NCBI RefSeq assembly: GCF_001976065.1
Contig: NZ_MNAH01000015.1
Coordinates: forward strand, 1-64,000
Source: Pseudomonas putida
Lineage (GTDB): Bacteria > Pseudomonadota > Gammaproteobacteria > Pseudomonadales > Pseudomonadaceae
DNA: 64,000 nucleotides
Direction of reading: 5' to 3'
The notes under the pieces were generated by a model that made no database searches, had not been told where the DNA came from, and saw only the letters and a list, made by a program, of their open reading frames with translations. The translations under genes were made by a program, and so were the position numbers. Below, piece after piece: positions 25,241 through 34,474 of this stretch; position 1 is the stretch's first letter; the number at the start of each line of letters is the position of its first letter.

Positions 25241-26796
25241 CAGCTCACACCCCGATCCCTGCCGGCCCAGAACGGTTCGCGCAGGTCGCGCTTGAGCACC
25301 TTGCCGGCACCGGACAGCGGCAGCGCGGCGCGGAACTCGACCGACTTCGGTGTCTTGTAGCCGGCGATCTGCCGACGGCAATGCTCGATGATCTCGGCGC
25401 CAGCCGCTTGGCGATCCGGTTTGAGCACGATCACCGCGTGCACCGCCTCGCCCCACTGCGCACAGGGAATGCCGATGACCGCGCAGGAGGCGACCGCCGG
25501 GTGACTGGAGATAGCGCTTTCGACTTCCCCCGAATAGACGTTCTCGCCACCGCTGACGATCATGTCCTTGAAGCGGTCGACAATATAGATATAACCCTCG
25601 TCGTCCATGTATGCGCCGTCGCCGGTGTGCATCCAGCCGCCCCGCAGAGCCTCTGCGGTTTCTTCGGGTTTGTTCCAGTAGCCCAGCATGATATTCGGGC
25701 CACGCACAAGCACTTCGCCAACCGTGCCACGCGGGACTTCATTGTCCTGTTCATCGACGATGCGCACGGTCACACCGAGTCCAGGACGCCCGGCCGAACG
25801 CAATCGACCATTGGCGATGCCCTCGGGACCGTGGTTTTCCGGGCCGTTGGCGGAAATTGGCGGCGCGGCTTCGGTCATGCCGTAGCCTTGGGTGAACTCC
25901 ACATTGGGCAAGGCTTTCAGGGCAAGTTCCAGCAAAGGCACGGCAATCGGCGAGGCGCCGTAGGTCAGGCTGCGCAGGCTGCTGAGGTCATGACTGGCAA
26001 ACTCCGGATGCATGATCAACGCCTGGACCATGGTCGGCACGATCAGGATGTCGGTGATGCGCTCGCGTTCGATGGCCTGCATCACGTCAAGCGGGTCGAA
26101 GGCCGGGACGAAGATGCTCGGCAAGCCCAGCAACGAAATCAGAATCACCCGCGACAGCGCCGCCAGGTGAAACATCGGCGCGATGTGCAGGGTCAGCGCA
26201 TCGGCTGGCACCGGGACATCGGCGGCGCGGGCCACGGCAGCCGTCCACAGGTTCATGTGCGACTGCATCACGCCTTTCGGCCGGCCGGTGGTGCCACCGG
26301 TGTACATGATGCTGGCCAGGTCATCACCACCACGGAAGGCATCATCGACCGGCTCGGCATCACGAATGAGCTGTTCGTAAGACAGCATGCCTTGGGGGGC
26401 CGGACCATCGCCAATATGGATCAGCAGCGGTCGTACTTTGGCAGCGCTAGCAATGGCTTCGGCCATCGGCAGAAAGGTGTCGTCGATCATCAGGATACGG
26501 GTGTCGCAGTCGTCCAGCGAGTAGGCGATTTCCGGCACGGTCCAGCGGATGTTGACCGGGTTGACCACGCCACCGCCCCACCAGGTGGCGAGGTAGTACT
26601 CGAGAAATCGGTCGCAGTTCAGACCGAGCAAACCCACGCGGTCGCCGGTGTGCATGCCTCGTTGCTGCAAGGCGCTGGCCAGGCGAGCAACGCGGTCGGC
26701 CAACTGTGCGTAAGTCTGGCGCCGGTCACGGAAGACCGTCGCCAGAGCGTTGGGGCGTTGCTGCAAGACACGGTGTAGTCCTTGGGTCAGATACAT
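25240..26796 (-). CDS. AMP-forming acyl-CoA synthetase (FadD-like, copy 2)
   Basis: A 518-residue ANL ligase with MYTGGTTGRPKGVMQSH, TQGYGMTEAAPPIS, HTGDGAYMDDEGYIYIVDRFKD, SGGENVYSGEVE and the lysine loop PLSGAGKVLKRDL. It is clearly paralogous to the ligase two genes downstream, with the same N-terminal MYxTQxLxRxLQQxP pattern. AGGAAACGACC precedes the start. It sits in an operon with a crotonase, thioesterase and second ligase, led by a racemase remnant. Confidence 0.9.
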   Translation of the reverse strand: MYLTQGLHRVLQQRPNALATVFRDRRQTYAQLADRVARLASALQQRGMHTGDRVGLLGLNCDRFLEYYLATWWGGGVVNPVNIRWTVPEIAYSLDDCDTRILMIDDTFLPMAEAIASAAKVRPLLIHIGDGPAPQGMLSYEQLIRDAEPVDDAFRGGDDLASIMYTGGTTGRPKGVMQSHMNLWTAAVARAADVPVPADALTLHIAPMFHLAALSRVILISLLGLPSIFVPAFDPLDVMQAIERERITDILIVPTMVQALIMHPEFASHDLSSLRSLTYGASPIAVPLLELALKALPNVEFTQGYGMTEAAPPISANGPENHGPEGIANGRLRSAGRPGLGVTVRIVDEQDNEVPRGTVGEVLVRGPNIMLGYWNKPEETAEALRGGWMHTGDGAYMDDEGYIYIVDRFKDMIVSGGENVYSGEVESAISSHPAVASCAVIGIPCAQWGEAVHAVIVLKPDRQAAGAEIIEHCRRQIAGYKTPKSVEFRAALPLSGAGKVLKRDLREPFWAGRDRGVS

Positions 26797-26856
26797 GGTC
26801 GTTTCCTGTGAATTATTGTTGTCAGGCCGAGGCGAATACTTGGGTGAAGTGCGCCG

Positions 26857-27660
26857 TCAGGCGCCGGTGTATTTGGGCGCGCGCTGCTCGACACTGGCCA
26901 CGCGCCCTTCGGCGTAGTCCTTGCTGTCGCGCAGCAGCCCCCAGTGAAGATGGGCCTGGGTGACGAAGTCACGGGGAGTCAGGTGCGCGGTTTGCAGCGC
27001 CAGACGCTTGATCGACTGCACCGCCAGAGGACCGTTGGCAGCGATGCATTCGGCCAGGCTCATAGCCGCCGACAGCAACTGGTCCCGGGGCACCAGGTCG
27101 ACGATCAGGCCGATCCGCAAGGCTTCCTGCGCGCTGATTGGTTCCCCGGTCAGGGCCATTTTCATGGCGTAGGCCGAGGGCACTGCACGCAGCAGGTACT
27201 GCACGCCGCCGGCGGCAGGAATGGTGGCGTCGCGCACTTCGGGCAAACCGAAAGTGGCGCCCTGCGCAGCGAGGCGCAGGTCGCATTGCAGTGCGAGCTC
27301 AAGGCCCCCTCCGAGACAAGCGCCATTGACCGCCGCAATGAGCGGCTTCCAGACCTCAAGATCGCTGAGGTCGAACAAGCGCGTGTAGCCGCCCTCCTCG
27401 GCTTCGGTTTCGCGACTCTTCATGGAACTGGCGACATGACCGACTGCCGGCAACAACGACTCCTTGTGGCTCGCGCCGCAGCAAAACACCCGATTACCGG
27501 CACCGGTCAGCACGATGACCCGCACCTGCTCATCATCCTGGCAAGCCACCAGGGTCTTGCGCAGGTGCATCAGGTCACTGACGGTCAGTGCATTTTTCGA
27601 CGGTTGCGCATCGAGCATAATGAGTGCCACGTGATCGATGATCTTGAACTGAATGGCCAT
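26857..27660 (-). CDS. Enoyl-CoA hydratase/isomerase (crotonase family)
   Basis: A 267-residue crotonase. Oxyanion-hole segments FCCGASHKESLL and AAVNGACLGGGLELAL are visible, and the fold ends with the usual C-terminal helices. The acidic catalytic pair of true hydratases is not evident: the second site reads FGLPEVRDATIPAAGG, with a Glu after LP, as in some isomerases and hydratases. It lies 35 bp after the racemase remnant and 60 bp before ligase copy 2. The likely role is 2-enoyl-CoA hydration or isomerisation in the cluster's beta-oxidation route. Confidence 0.87.
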   Translation of the reverse strand: MAIQFKIIDHVALIMLDAQPSKNALTVSDLMHLRKTLVACQDDEQVRVIVLTGAGNRVFCCGASHKESLLPAVGHVASSMKSRETEAEEGGYTRLFDLSDLEVWKPLIAAVNGACLGGGLELALQCDLRLAAQGATFGLPEVRDATIPAAGGVQYLLRAVPSAYAMKMALTGEPISAQEALRIGLIVDLVPRDQLLSAAMSLAECIAANGPLAVQSIKRLALQTAHLTPRDFVTQAHLHWGLLRDSKDYAEGRVASVEQRAPKYTGA

Positions 27661-27695
27661 GAGCTAACTTCTATGTTGTTTTTATGGGGGGAAGA

Positions 27696-27974
27696 TCAGG
27701 CCTTGAAGCCCAGACCCAGGGCATGCAAACGCTCGAACAATTCCAGCTCGGCGGCGACACTTTCCGGATGCTTCAGCTCCAGTGCGACCGTGCGGCGGTT
27801 GCGCCCAGCGATGTCCGCACGCTTGCCTTCCAGCTTCGGGCCCAGGTCGGTCGCCTTCACCGGACGGTCGATACGCACAACTTCGCCGCCCATATCGGCC
27901 AGCAGTCTGGTGCCAAAAGGAGCCGGACCGATTGCCTCAAACTCCACTACTCGAATGTCGCTCAGTACGCCCAT
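27696..27974 (-). pseudogene. CaiB/BaiF CoA-transferase (racemase-type) remnant, internally deleted
   Basis: Only 92 codons remain of a gene normally about 360-400 codons long. The first about 70 residues are a good N-terminus of the alpha-methylacyl-CoA racemase/CaiB family: GVLSDIRVVEFEAIGPAPFG, LLADMGGEVVRIDRP, then RNRRTVALELKHPE. The sequence then jumps to a short helical tail (AELELFERLHALGLGFKA) and stops. The usual catalytic Asp/His/Glu region and the rest are absent. It is first in the operon and keeps site E upstream, so it may still be transcribed as a leader. The exact deletion join cannot be fixed by eye. Confidence 0.7.
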
Positions 27975-28060
27975 TGCCGCCGTTCCCTTGTTCTGACAGA
28001 GCACCAGCCAGCCCTCCTATTTTGTCCCATCCAGTAAATCAATCCGCTAACTTGCGACCA

Positions 28061-28077
28061 CCACCCAGATCGGGTGG
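28061..28077. promoter_or_regulatory. Cluster palindrome, site E (divergent: LuxR gene 2 and ligase operon)
   Basis: CCACCCAGATCGGGTGG lies between divergent units, 87 bp from the racemase remnant start (27974) and 95 bp from the LuxR start (28172). It could serve both promoters. Confidence 0.65.
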
Positions 28078-28171
28078 CGGATGCAAAACACAGGGTCATG
28101 ACTGCCCGACGGTGCGTTACACTCCTGAGAATTCAGTGCAATCTCATAACAAAAAAAACTCGGATAGCCCC

Positions 28172-30985
28172 ATGGACAAACCCCGCAAGTCCAATGCATC
28201 GGACACGCCTGCCAGCCTGGCCTCGAATCCGACTCAGTCGCCGATCGTCAGTACCAAGCTGGTCCCGCCACGCAACGCCGGGCGGTTAATTTCCCGCGAG
28301 CGCCTGCAAGAGCAAATGCTCAAGGCACGGCGCCAGCGTTGCATCGTGCTCAAGGGGCCGGCCGGTTGCGGCAAGACTTCGACCCTGATCGCCTGGCGTC
28401 AGGCGCTGCTACCGCTGGGCTTTGATGTGGCCTGGTTGACCTTGTCGGCCGACGACAACGAACTGACGCGGTTTCTCGACTATCTGCTGGCCAGCCTCGG
28501 CCAGGTTGATCCTGTGATCATTCAGGAAGCCATCCAACTGGAAGGTCGCGGTGTCGACAGCGAGGCGGTGGAACGCACGGTCATCACCCTTGTGCGCAGC
28601 ATTGCCAACCGTTCCCGCGAATTGGTAGTGGTGCTCGACGACCTGCACCATCTGACCGACGTCGGTATTCACCAAGCCTTGCAGTGGCTGATCGATTACG
28701 CGCCCGCCAATCTGCACCTGGCGCTCGTGTCACGTAGCGCCGTGCCTTTGTCGCTGGCAAGGTTGCGCAGCCAGGAACTGGTGCTGGAATTGAACCTGCG
28801 AGATTTGCGCTTCACACCCGTCGAGTCCGAACAGTTTCTCAAGGCGCAACTGGGCGATATCAGCGCCCAGGACGCCAAGCGGATGCATGAACTGACCGAC
28901 GGCTGGGTTGCTGGGCTGCAACTGCTGGCTGTCAGCCGCAAGAAAAATCGACCGGTCGTCGCAGCAAACGACCAGACACAGGTGCGCGACGATCAGGCGT
29001 TCGCGAAGTTTTTTGAAATCGAAGTGCTGTCCCATCTGTCGCCGACGGATCTGGACCTGCTGCTGCTGATGGCCGTCTGCAACCGTTTCTGCGCCTCGTT
29101 ATGCGCCGCCCTCGGTGGTAACCCGGAAGCGGTCCGCGAAGCCAATGCCCTGCTGGCACACCTGGAACGGGACAATCTGTTCCTGATCCCGGTGGACAGC
29201 GCCCAACGTGAGACCTGGTATCGCCTGCATCCGTTGCTACGCGAAACATTGCTCAAGTACTTTGATTCGCGCAGCAAGACAGAACAGCAGGCGGTGCACG
29301 CGCGGGCCTGGGCCTGGTTCCGTGACCATCAGCATCTGGATGAAGCAGTGCACCATGCCGTGATGGCTGGCGACCCCGATGCCGCTGCCGACCTGGTGCA
29401 ACAAAACGCCGAAACGCTGTATGCCCACGGCGACTTGCGCATGTTGATCGAGCTGGTTCGCCTGCTGCCGGTCGAGCAGGTGCAGGCGCGGGTCAAACTG
29501 CGCATTCTCAAGGCACGCATGCAACTCTATGCCCGGGATTTCGTCGCCTGCGCCAATAGCCTCGATCAACTGTTCAACGACGTGCCCGAGCGTGATGTCC
29601 ATGATCGATTCATGATCGCGTTACTGCGTGCCTCTCTGGCGCTGCAGCGCGATGACACGGACGCGGCAATGACGGTACTGCCGCAATTGCTCGATCCGCC
29701 CCAGGGCAGCAACGGCGTGTCCATCGGTTCATGTGCCAATATCCTTTCCTGGCTGTACATGCACCGGGGCGAGTACGAAAAAGCGCGCCAGATACAACTC
29801 GACCGGCCCCTGCTGCTGATCAATGGCGAGCCCCTGCTGGGTACCACCGCCGGCAGCCTGCAAGGTCGCTGCATGATTGGCTTGAGCCACGCTCTCGAAG
29901 GCCAGATGAAGCAGGCGGAGCGGGTCTATCGGGATGTGATGCATGAAGCCGCGCAGTGCGGCAAGGTCGGTGCCGACGCGACTTATCTATCCGCTGCGTT
30001 GCTGGGCGAAGTGCTGTACGAGACTAATGACGTTGACGCCGCGTTCAAGCTGCTGTCGGGCTGGATCGATATCCTGGAACGAATCTCCATTCCGGATTCG
30101 GTGCTGCGCGTAATGCAGGTGCTGTGGAATGTGCAATGGCTGGCGGGCAATCATCAGGAAGCCCTGGCCTATGTCGAGCGACTCGATGAGTACGCGACCA
30201 AACTCGGCCTGGAACGCCTGCAAGCCTATTGCCTGACCTGGCAGGTGCGCTGGCTGATGATTCTCGGCGAGCACTCCCGGGCACACACCAAACTGGCGCG
30301 CCTGGAAGCCATCGATGCGCGCCACCCGGATGCCGGGCAAAGTGCCCTCAAGGAAATCCACATCCTGGCCGAGAACGCCCGGGCACGCTGGCAGATTCAA
30401 CAAGGCGACCTGGTCGGTGCCTTGAAGCGTATCGAACAACTGATCGAAACCTGCGAACGGCACCGCCGCCAGCTTGGCACCGTGCGCCTGCTCGTGTTGA
30501 GCGGGGTGATCGAGTTCCAGCGCGGCAATGTCGATGCCGCGCGTGATCACGTCATGGAGGCGCTGCGCCGTGGACAACGCTTCGGCTTGTTGCGCAGCCT
30601 GCTCGATGCTCACCCGGACGCACTGAAACTGATCTCCGATATCGCGAGCAAAGAGACCCTGGACCCGGTGCTCGCGTTCTACGTCGAGCGCCTGCAAGCG
30701 GCCCAGGCGACCGCGCCCGCCGTGCCGGGCGATAAACCTTCCACTCCCCCTGCAAGCAAACCCCTTGCCGCCGGCATGGAACCCTTGAGCGAACGGGAAA
30801 TTGAAGTGGTGCGCTTGCTCGCCCAAGCCTTGCCCAACAAAAAAATCGCCCGCGCGTTGGGTCTCTCCCCGGAAACCGTGAAATGGCATTTGAGCCATAT
30901 CTACAGCAAGCTTGGCGTCAGCAGTCGTGATGAAGCAGTGGCACGGGTGCGGGATCTGGAATCGCAGCACCGCGAAAACACTTAA
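28172..30985 (+). CDS. LuxR-family LAL regulator (MalT/AlkS-like), second copy
   Basis: A 937-residue activator, close to the length of MalT (901) and AlkS. Walker A GPAGCGKTS is at residues 62-70, Walker B is LVVVLDDLHHL, then comes NB-ARC/winged-helix-like sequence, a long TPR-type helical region, and a C-terminal LuxR HTH around residues 870-930 (LSEREIEVVRLLAQALPNKK, SPETVKWHLSHIYSKLGV). The frame is open upstream to 27782, but the first convincing residues begin at MDKPRKS (28172), after a weak GGATAG site. It is transcribed divergently from the ligase operon across site E. Two LAL regulators in one cluster may sense different intermediates (inference). Confidence 0.92.
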   Translation: MDKPRKSNASDTPASLASNPTQSPIVSTKLVPPRNAGRLISRERLQEQMLKARRQRCIVLKGPAGCGKTSTLIAWRQALLPLGFDVAWLTLSADDNELTRFLDYLLASLGQVDPVIIQEAIQLEGRGVDSEAVERTVITLVRSIANRSRELVVVLDDLHHLTDVGIHQALQWLIDYAPANLHLALVSRSAVPLSLARLRSQELVLELNLRDLRFTPVESEQFLKAQLGDISAQDAKRMHELTDGWVAGLQLLAVSRKKNRPVVAANDQTQVRDDQAFAKFFEIEVLSHLSPTDLDLLLLMAVCNRFCASLCAALGGNPEAVREANALLAHLERDNLFLIPVDSAQRETWYRLHPLLRETLLKYFDSRSKTEQQAVHARAWAWFRDHQHLDEAVHHAVMAGDPDAAADLVQQNAETLYAHGDLRMLIELVRLLPVEQVQARVKLRILKARMQLYARDFVACANSLDQLFNDVPERDVHDRFMIALLRASLALQRDDTDAAMTVLPQLLDPPQGSNGVSIGSCANILSWLYMHRGEYEKARQIQLDRPLLLINGEPLLGTTAGSLQGRCMIGLSHALEGQMKQAERVYRDVMHEAAQCGKVGADATYLSAALLGEVLYETNDVDAAFKLLSGWIDILERISIPDSVLRVMQVLWNVQWLAGNHQEALAYVERLDEYATKLGLERLQAYCLTWQVRWLMILGEHSRAHTKLARLEAIDARHPDAGQSALKEIHILAENARARWQIQQGDLVGALKRIEQLIETCERHRRQLGTVRLLVLSGVIEFQRGNVDAARDHVMEALRRGQRFGLLRSLLDAHPDALKLISDIASKETLDPVLAFYVERLQAAQATAPAVPGDKPSTPPASKPLAAGMEPLSEREIEVVRLLAQALPNKKIARALGLSPETVKWHLSHIYSKLGVSSRDEAVARVRDLESQHRENT

Positions 30986-30998
30986 GACCTCACGTGGA

Positions 30999-31028
30999 CC
31001 TGTAGTCGCTGGCTTGCCAGCGACGGCG
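30999..31028. repeat. Single REP palindrome
   Basis: CCTGTAGTCGCTGGCTTGCCAGCGACGGCG lies 14 bp after the LuxR stop. It has the same arm (CGCTGGC/GCCAGCG) as the repeat embedded in the first LuxR gene. Probable REP acting as a transcript end. Confidence 0.65.
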
Positions 31029-31063
31029 TCTGCGCCTTTCCACAAAAAGTGATTTTTACCTTG

Positions 31064-31080
31064 CCACCCGCCTCGGGTGG
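31064..31080. promoter_or_regulatory. Cluster palindrome, site F (before acyl-CoA dehydrogenase copy 2)
   Basis: CCACCCGCCTCGGGTGG lies 113 bp upstream of the GTG start at 31193, at the head of the ACAD-thiolase-MaoC-SDR operon. Confidence 0.65.
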
Positions 31081-31192
31081 CGTTCCAAGACGTCCTCCAC
31101 CCTATCGTAACCCTCAGTTCAAAGGCGCACCTCGCGCCTTGCATCAGCGCCAGGCTCAAGCAAGCCGGCCCGTGATCATTGAGGAGTCTTGC

Positions 31193-32332
31193 GTGCATAT
31201 CGCCCGAACCGTTTTCCGCGACGACCATGAAATGTTTCGCACCACCGCGCGCCGTTTTTTCGAACGCGAATGCGTGCCGCGCCAGGCCGCCTGGGACAAG
31301 GCCGGTCAGGTCGACCGGGAAACCTGGCTCAAGGCCGGCCGCGAAGGCTTGCTCGGCATTACCCTGCCCACCGAATACGGTGGCGGTGGAGGTGACTTTG
31401 GTCACTGCGCAGTATTCAACGAGGAGTTCGCCCGGGCGGGTGTGAGTGGTGCCTATTTCGGCATGCACTCCGACGTTATCGCCCCGTACATCAACCGCTG
31501 CGGTAACGAAGAACAGAAACAGAAGTGGCTACCAGGCATCTGTTGCGGCGAGATTATCCTGGCGATCGCCATGACTGAACCGGGCACCGGCAGCGACCTC
31601 AAGGCCGTGCGCACCACCGCCGTGCGCGATGGCGACGAGTACGTGATTAACGGCAGCAAGACCTTCATCAGCAACGGCCTGACGGCTGACCTGGTCATCG
31701 TCGTCTGCAAGACCGATCCAGCTGCCGGTGCCAAGGGCATCAGCCTCATCGCCGTGGAAGCCAGCCGCGCCGGCTTCAAGCATGGCCGCAAGCTGGACAA
31801 GGTTGGCCAGCATGCGCAGGACACTGCCGAGTTGTTCTTCGACAACGTCCGCGTGCCGGTCGGCAACCGCCTTGGCGAAGAAGGCCTGGGTTTCTCCTAT
31901 CTGATGGGTGAACTGCCGCAGGAGCGCTTCTCGATCGCGGTGTCCGCCGCCGCCAAGCTGGAGCGCCTGCTGGAGCAGACTCTCGAGTACGTGAAGGACC
32001 GCAAGGCCTTCAACCAGACCGTGTGGGACTTCCAGAACAGCAAATTCAAGCTCGCCGACATCAAGGCCCAGGCCACGGCGATGCGGGTGATGGTCGACTA
32101 CTACCTGGGCGAGCACATGCGCCGCCGCCTGACCCTGGAAGAAGCGGCCATCGCCAAGCTGTACACCACCGAAACCCTGTGGAAATGCATCGACGACATG
32201 GTCCAGCTGCACGGCGGCTACGGCTACATGATGGAGTACCCGATCGCACGCGCTTTCGTCGACTCACGCGTCAATCGCATCTACGGCGGCACCAGTGAAG
32301 TCATGCGCGAAATGATCGCGCGCAAGCTCTGA
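31193..32332 (+). CDS. Acyl-CoA dehydrogenase (copy 2 of a duplicated pair)
   Basis: A 379-residue FAD acyl-CoA dehydrogenase. It has GTG as start, set by GAGGAG 6 bases upstream and by exact alignment with copy 1 (21908-23047), which begins MHINRTV against (V)HIARTV here. The FAD loop AMTEPGTGSDLKAVRTTA, INGSKTFISNG, HGGYGYMMEYPIARAF and the catalytic glutamate in RIYGGTSEVMREM are intact. It heads the operon ACAD, thiolase, two MaoC-type subunits and SDR, a full beta-oxidation turn. Confidence 0.93.
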   Translation: MHIARTVFRDDHEMFRTTARRFFERECVPRQAAWDKAGQVDRETWLKAGREGLLGITLPTEYGGGGGDFGHCAVFNEEFARAGVSGAYFGMHSDVIAPYINRCGNEEQKQKWLPGICCGEIILAIAMTEPGTGSDLKAVRTTAVRDGDEYVINGSKTFISNGLTADLVIVVCKTDPAAGAKGISLIAVEASRAGFKHGRKLDKVGQHAQDTAELFFDNVRVPVGNRLGEEGLGFSYLMGELPQERFSIAVSAAAKLERLLEQTLEYVKDRKAFNQTVWDFQNSKFKLADIKAQATAMRVMVDYYLGEHMRRRLTLEEAAIAKLYTTETLWKCIDDMVQLHGGYGYMMEYPIARAFVDSRVNRIYGGTSEVMREMIARKL

Positions 32333-32358
32333 CCCTCAAAACAAAAAGGAAAAACACG

Positions 32359-33543
32359 ATGAGCCAAAAGGTATTCGTTGCTGGCGTCGGCATGATCCAG
32401 TTCAAGAAACCGGGGACCAATGAGCCCTACGATGTCATGGGTGAACAGGCGATTCGCCAAGCCCTGACTGACTCGGGCGTGAACTTTAATGACATCCAGC
32501 AGGCGTACGCCGGATACGTCTACGGCGACTCGACCTGTGGTCAGAAAGCCCTGTACCGCGTGGGCATGACCGGCATCCCACTGGTCAACGTCAACAACAA
32601 TTGCGCCACCGGTTCCAGCGCCCTGTTCCTGGCGCGCCAGGCCGTACAAAGCGGCGCTGTGGATTGCGCGCTGGCCTTTGGTTTCGAACAAATGAACCCG
32701 GGCGCGCTGAAGTCCGCCTGGACCGACCGTGCCCCCGCCACCGAGCGGGCGCTCAAGCTGACCAACGAACTGGTCGGCATGCCGGAGCTGCCAACGGCTA
32801 TCCGCCAGTTTGCCGGTGCCGGTTACGCGCACATGCAAAAGTACGGCACAAAGCTTGAGACCTTCGCCAAGATCCGCGCCAAGGCCAGTCGTCACGCGGC
32901 CAATAACCCGTTGGCAGTGTTCCGCAATGTGGTCAGTACCGAAGAAGTGCTGGCTGCGCCGATGCTATGGGAAGGCGTGCTGACCCGCCTGATGGCCTGC
33001 CCGCCGACCTGCGGCGCGGCCGCCGCCATCGTGGTCTCCGAAGCGTTCGCGAAGAAGCATGGCCTGCGCACCGACGTGCTGATGGCTGGCCAGGCGCTGA
33101 CCACAGACCTGCCAAGTACCTATGACGCCAAGGACATGATCCGCGTGGTCGGTTTCGACATGACGCGCATGGCCGCGGATATCGCCTACAACCAGGCCGG
33201 CATCGGGCCTCGGGACATCGACGTCATCGAGTTGCACGACTGCTTCGCGCAGAACGAACTGCTGACCTATGAAGGCCTGGGCCTGTGCGTCGAGGGCGGT
33301 GGCGAGCAATTGGTCAACGACGGCGACAACACCTATGGCGGCGAATGGGTGACCAACCCGTCCGGCGGCCTGCTCTCCAAGGGCCACCCTCTGGGCGCCA
33401 CCGGCCTGGCCCAGTGCTATGAGCTGACCCACCAGTTGCGCGGCACCGCCGAACAACGCCAGGTGCAGAACGCGCGCATCGCGGTGCAGCACAACCTCGG
33501 CCTGGGCGGCGCCTGCGTGGTGACCGTGTACCAGAAGAACTGA
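32359..33543 (+). CDS. Thiolase-like acyltransferase of the SCP-x/lipid-transfer type (copy 2)
   Basis: A 394-residue thiolase-superfamily protein that aligns along its whole length with copy 1 at 20683: MSQKVFVAGVGMIQFKKPG, nucleophile in NNNCATGSSALFLARQA, MACPPTCGAAAAIVV, ELHDCFAQNELL, and SKGHPLGATGLAQCYELTHQL. It has AAGGAA before the ATG and lies 26 bp behind the dehydrogenase. It would cleave the 3-ketoacyl-CoA produced by the downstream SDR. Confidence 0.9.
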   Translation: MSQKVFVAGVGMIQFKKPGTNEPYDVMGEQAIRQALTDSGVNFNDIQQAYAGYVYGDSTCGQKALYRVGMTGIPLVNVNNNCATGSSALFLARQAVQSGAVDCALAFGFEQMNPGALKSAWTDRAPATERALKLTNELVGMPELPTAIRQFAGAGYAHMQKYGTKLETFAKIRAKASRHAANNPLAVFRNVVSTEEVLAAPMLWEGVLTRLMACPPTCGAAAAIVVSEAFAKKHGLRTDVLMAGQALTTDLPSTYDAKDMIRVVGFDMTRMAADIAYNQAGIGPRDIDVIELHDCFAQNELLTYEGLGLCVEGGGEQLVNDGDNTYGGEWVTNPSGGLLSKGHPLGATGLAQCYELTHQLRGTAEQRQVQNARIAVQHNLGLGGACVVTVYQKN

Positions 33544-33572
33544 CGCGCCCGCTCAGCAAAGGAGCCATTTCG

Positions 33573-34013
33573 ATGATCGACAAGAAACACATCGGCAGAC
33601 AACTGCCCACCTTCCTCGTCAACGCCGAAGCCGGGCAACTGCGCTTCTTCGCCAAGGCCACCGGGGAAACCAATCCGATTTACTTCGACGAGCAGGCTGC
33701 CCGCGATGCCGGTCACCCCAACCTGCCGCTGCCGCCGACCTTTCTGTTCTCGCTGGAGTTCCAGATCCCGTCGAACGCCTGGCGTGACGAATTGGGCATC
33801 GTCACTGCGCGCATCCTGCATGGCGAAGAGTCGTTCCGTTACCACCGCATGGCCTATGCCGGCGACACGTTGCGATTCGATGTGCGCATCGCCGACATCT
33901 ACGACAAGAAAGGCGGTGCCCTGGAATTCGTGATGCGCGAAACCCGAGTCACCAATCAGCACGGTGAGCACGTCGCGGACCTGCGCAGCGTGCTTGTGCA
34001 GCGCAACAGCTGA
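33573..34013 (+). CDS. MaoC-like N-terminal domain protein (FAS1-like dehydratase subunit)
   Basis: A 146-residue hotdog protein. FFAKATGETNPIYFDEQAAR and LPPTFLFSLEF match the MaoC N-terminal/FAS1-like dehydratase domain (GE.NPIY.d...A). The fold lacks the full D..N..H catalytic signature, so it is probably the structural half of a two-gene hydratase. It lies 29 bp behind thiolase copy 2 and 14 bp before the catalytic-type MaoC gene. Split hydratases of this kind (ChsH1/ChsH2-like) act on bulky CoA esters in steroid degraders (family knowledge; use here is inference). Confidence 0.85.
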   Translation: MIDKKHIGRQLPTFLVNAEAGQLRFFAKATGETNPIYFDEQAARDAGHPNLPLPPTFLFSLEFQIPSNAWRDELGIVTARILHGEESFRYHRMAYAGDTLRFDVRIADIYDKKGGALEFVMRETRVTNQHGEHVADLRSVLVQRNS

Positions 34014-34027
34014 AGCGGAGAACACAG

Positions 34028-34444
34028 ATGAACGCGATAAGCCTGGACAAAATCAACATCGGCGACACCCTGCCGTCACTGGCCCTGCCGCCCATCAACC
34101 GCACCACTCTGGCCCTGTTCGCCGGTGCGTCGGGTGATCACAACGCCATCCACATCGACACCGATTACGCCCGCCGGGCCGGCATGCCCGACGTGTTCGC
34201 CCACGGCATGCTGTCGATGGCCTACCTCGGTCGCTTGCTGACCCAGTGGGTTGACCAGCGCCAGTTGCGCGAGTTCGGCGTGCGCTTTCTCGGCATCACG
34301 CACCTGGGTCACCAGGTCACCTGCACCGGCACCGTGGTTGACCGCTTCGAAGCGGACGGCGAGCAAAGGATCAAGGTCGAAGTGCGCACCACCAATCAAT
34401 ACGGCGAAACCAAGATCGTTGGCGACGCCGTGATCGCTCTGTAA
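34028..34444 (+). CDS. MaoC-family enoyl-CoA hydratase subunit (catalytic type)
   Basis: A 138-residue hotdog protein with the R-hydratase signature: FAGASGDHNAIHIDTDYARRAGMPDVFAHG, showing the Asp and His of the catalytic D-(x)4-H pair and the following AHGM. It would hydrate 2-enoyl-CoA to (R)-3-hydroxyacyl-CoA. GGAG lies before ATG 34028. It pairs with the preceding MaoC N-terminal domain protein and precedes the SDR that would oxidise the product. Confidence 0.88.
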   Translation: MNAISLDKINIGDTLPSLALPPINRTTLALFAGASGDHNAIHIDTDYARRAGMPDVFAHGMLSMAYLGRLLTQWVDQRQLREFGVRFLGITHLGHQVTCTGTVVDRFEADGEQRIKVEVRTTNQYGETKIVGDAVIAL

Positions 34445-34474
34445 ACAAAACTGATAACTGAGGAGCAACATCCC

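Noticed and set aside
29987..31468. A 493-codon minus-strand frame across the second LuxR gene and its downstream gap
   Set aside because: It runs opposite two real genes and a REP, with no recognisable domain.
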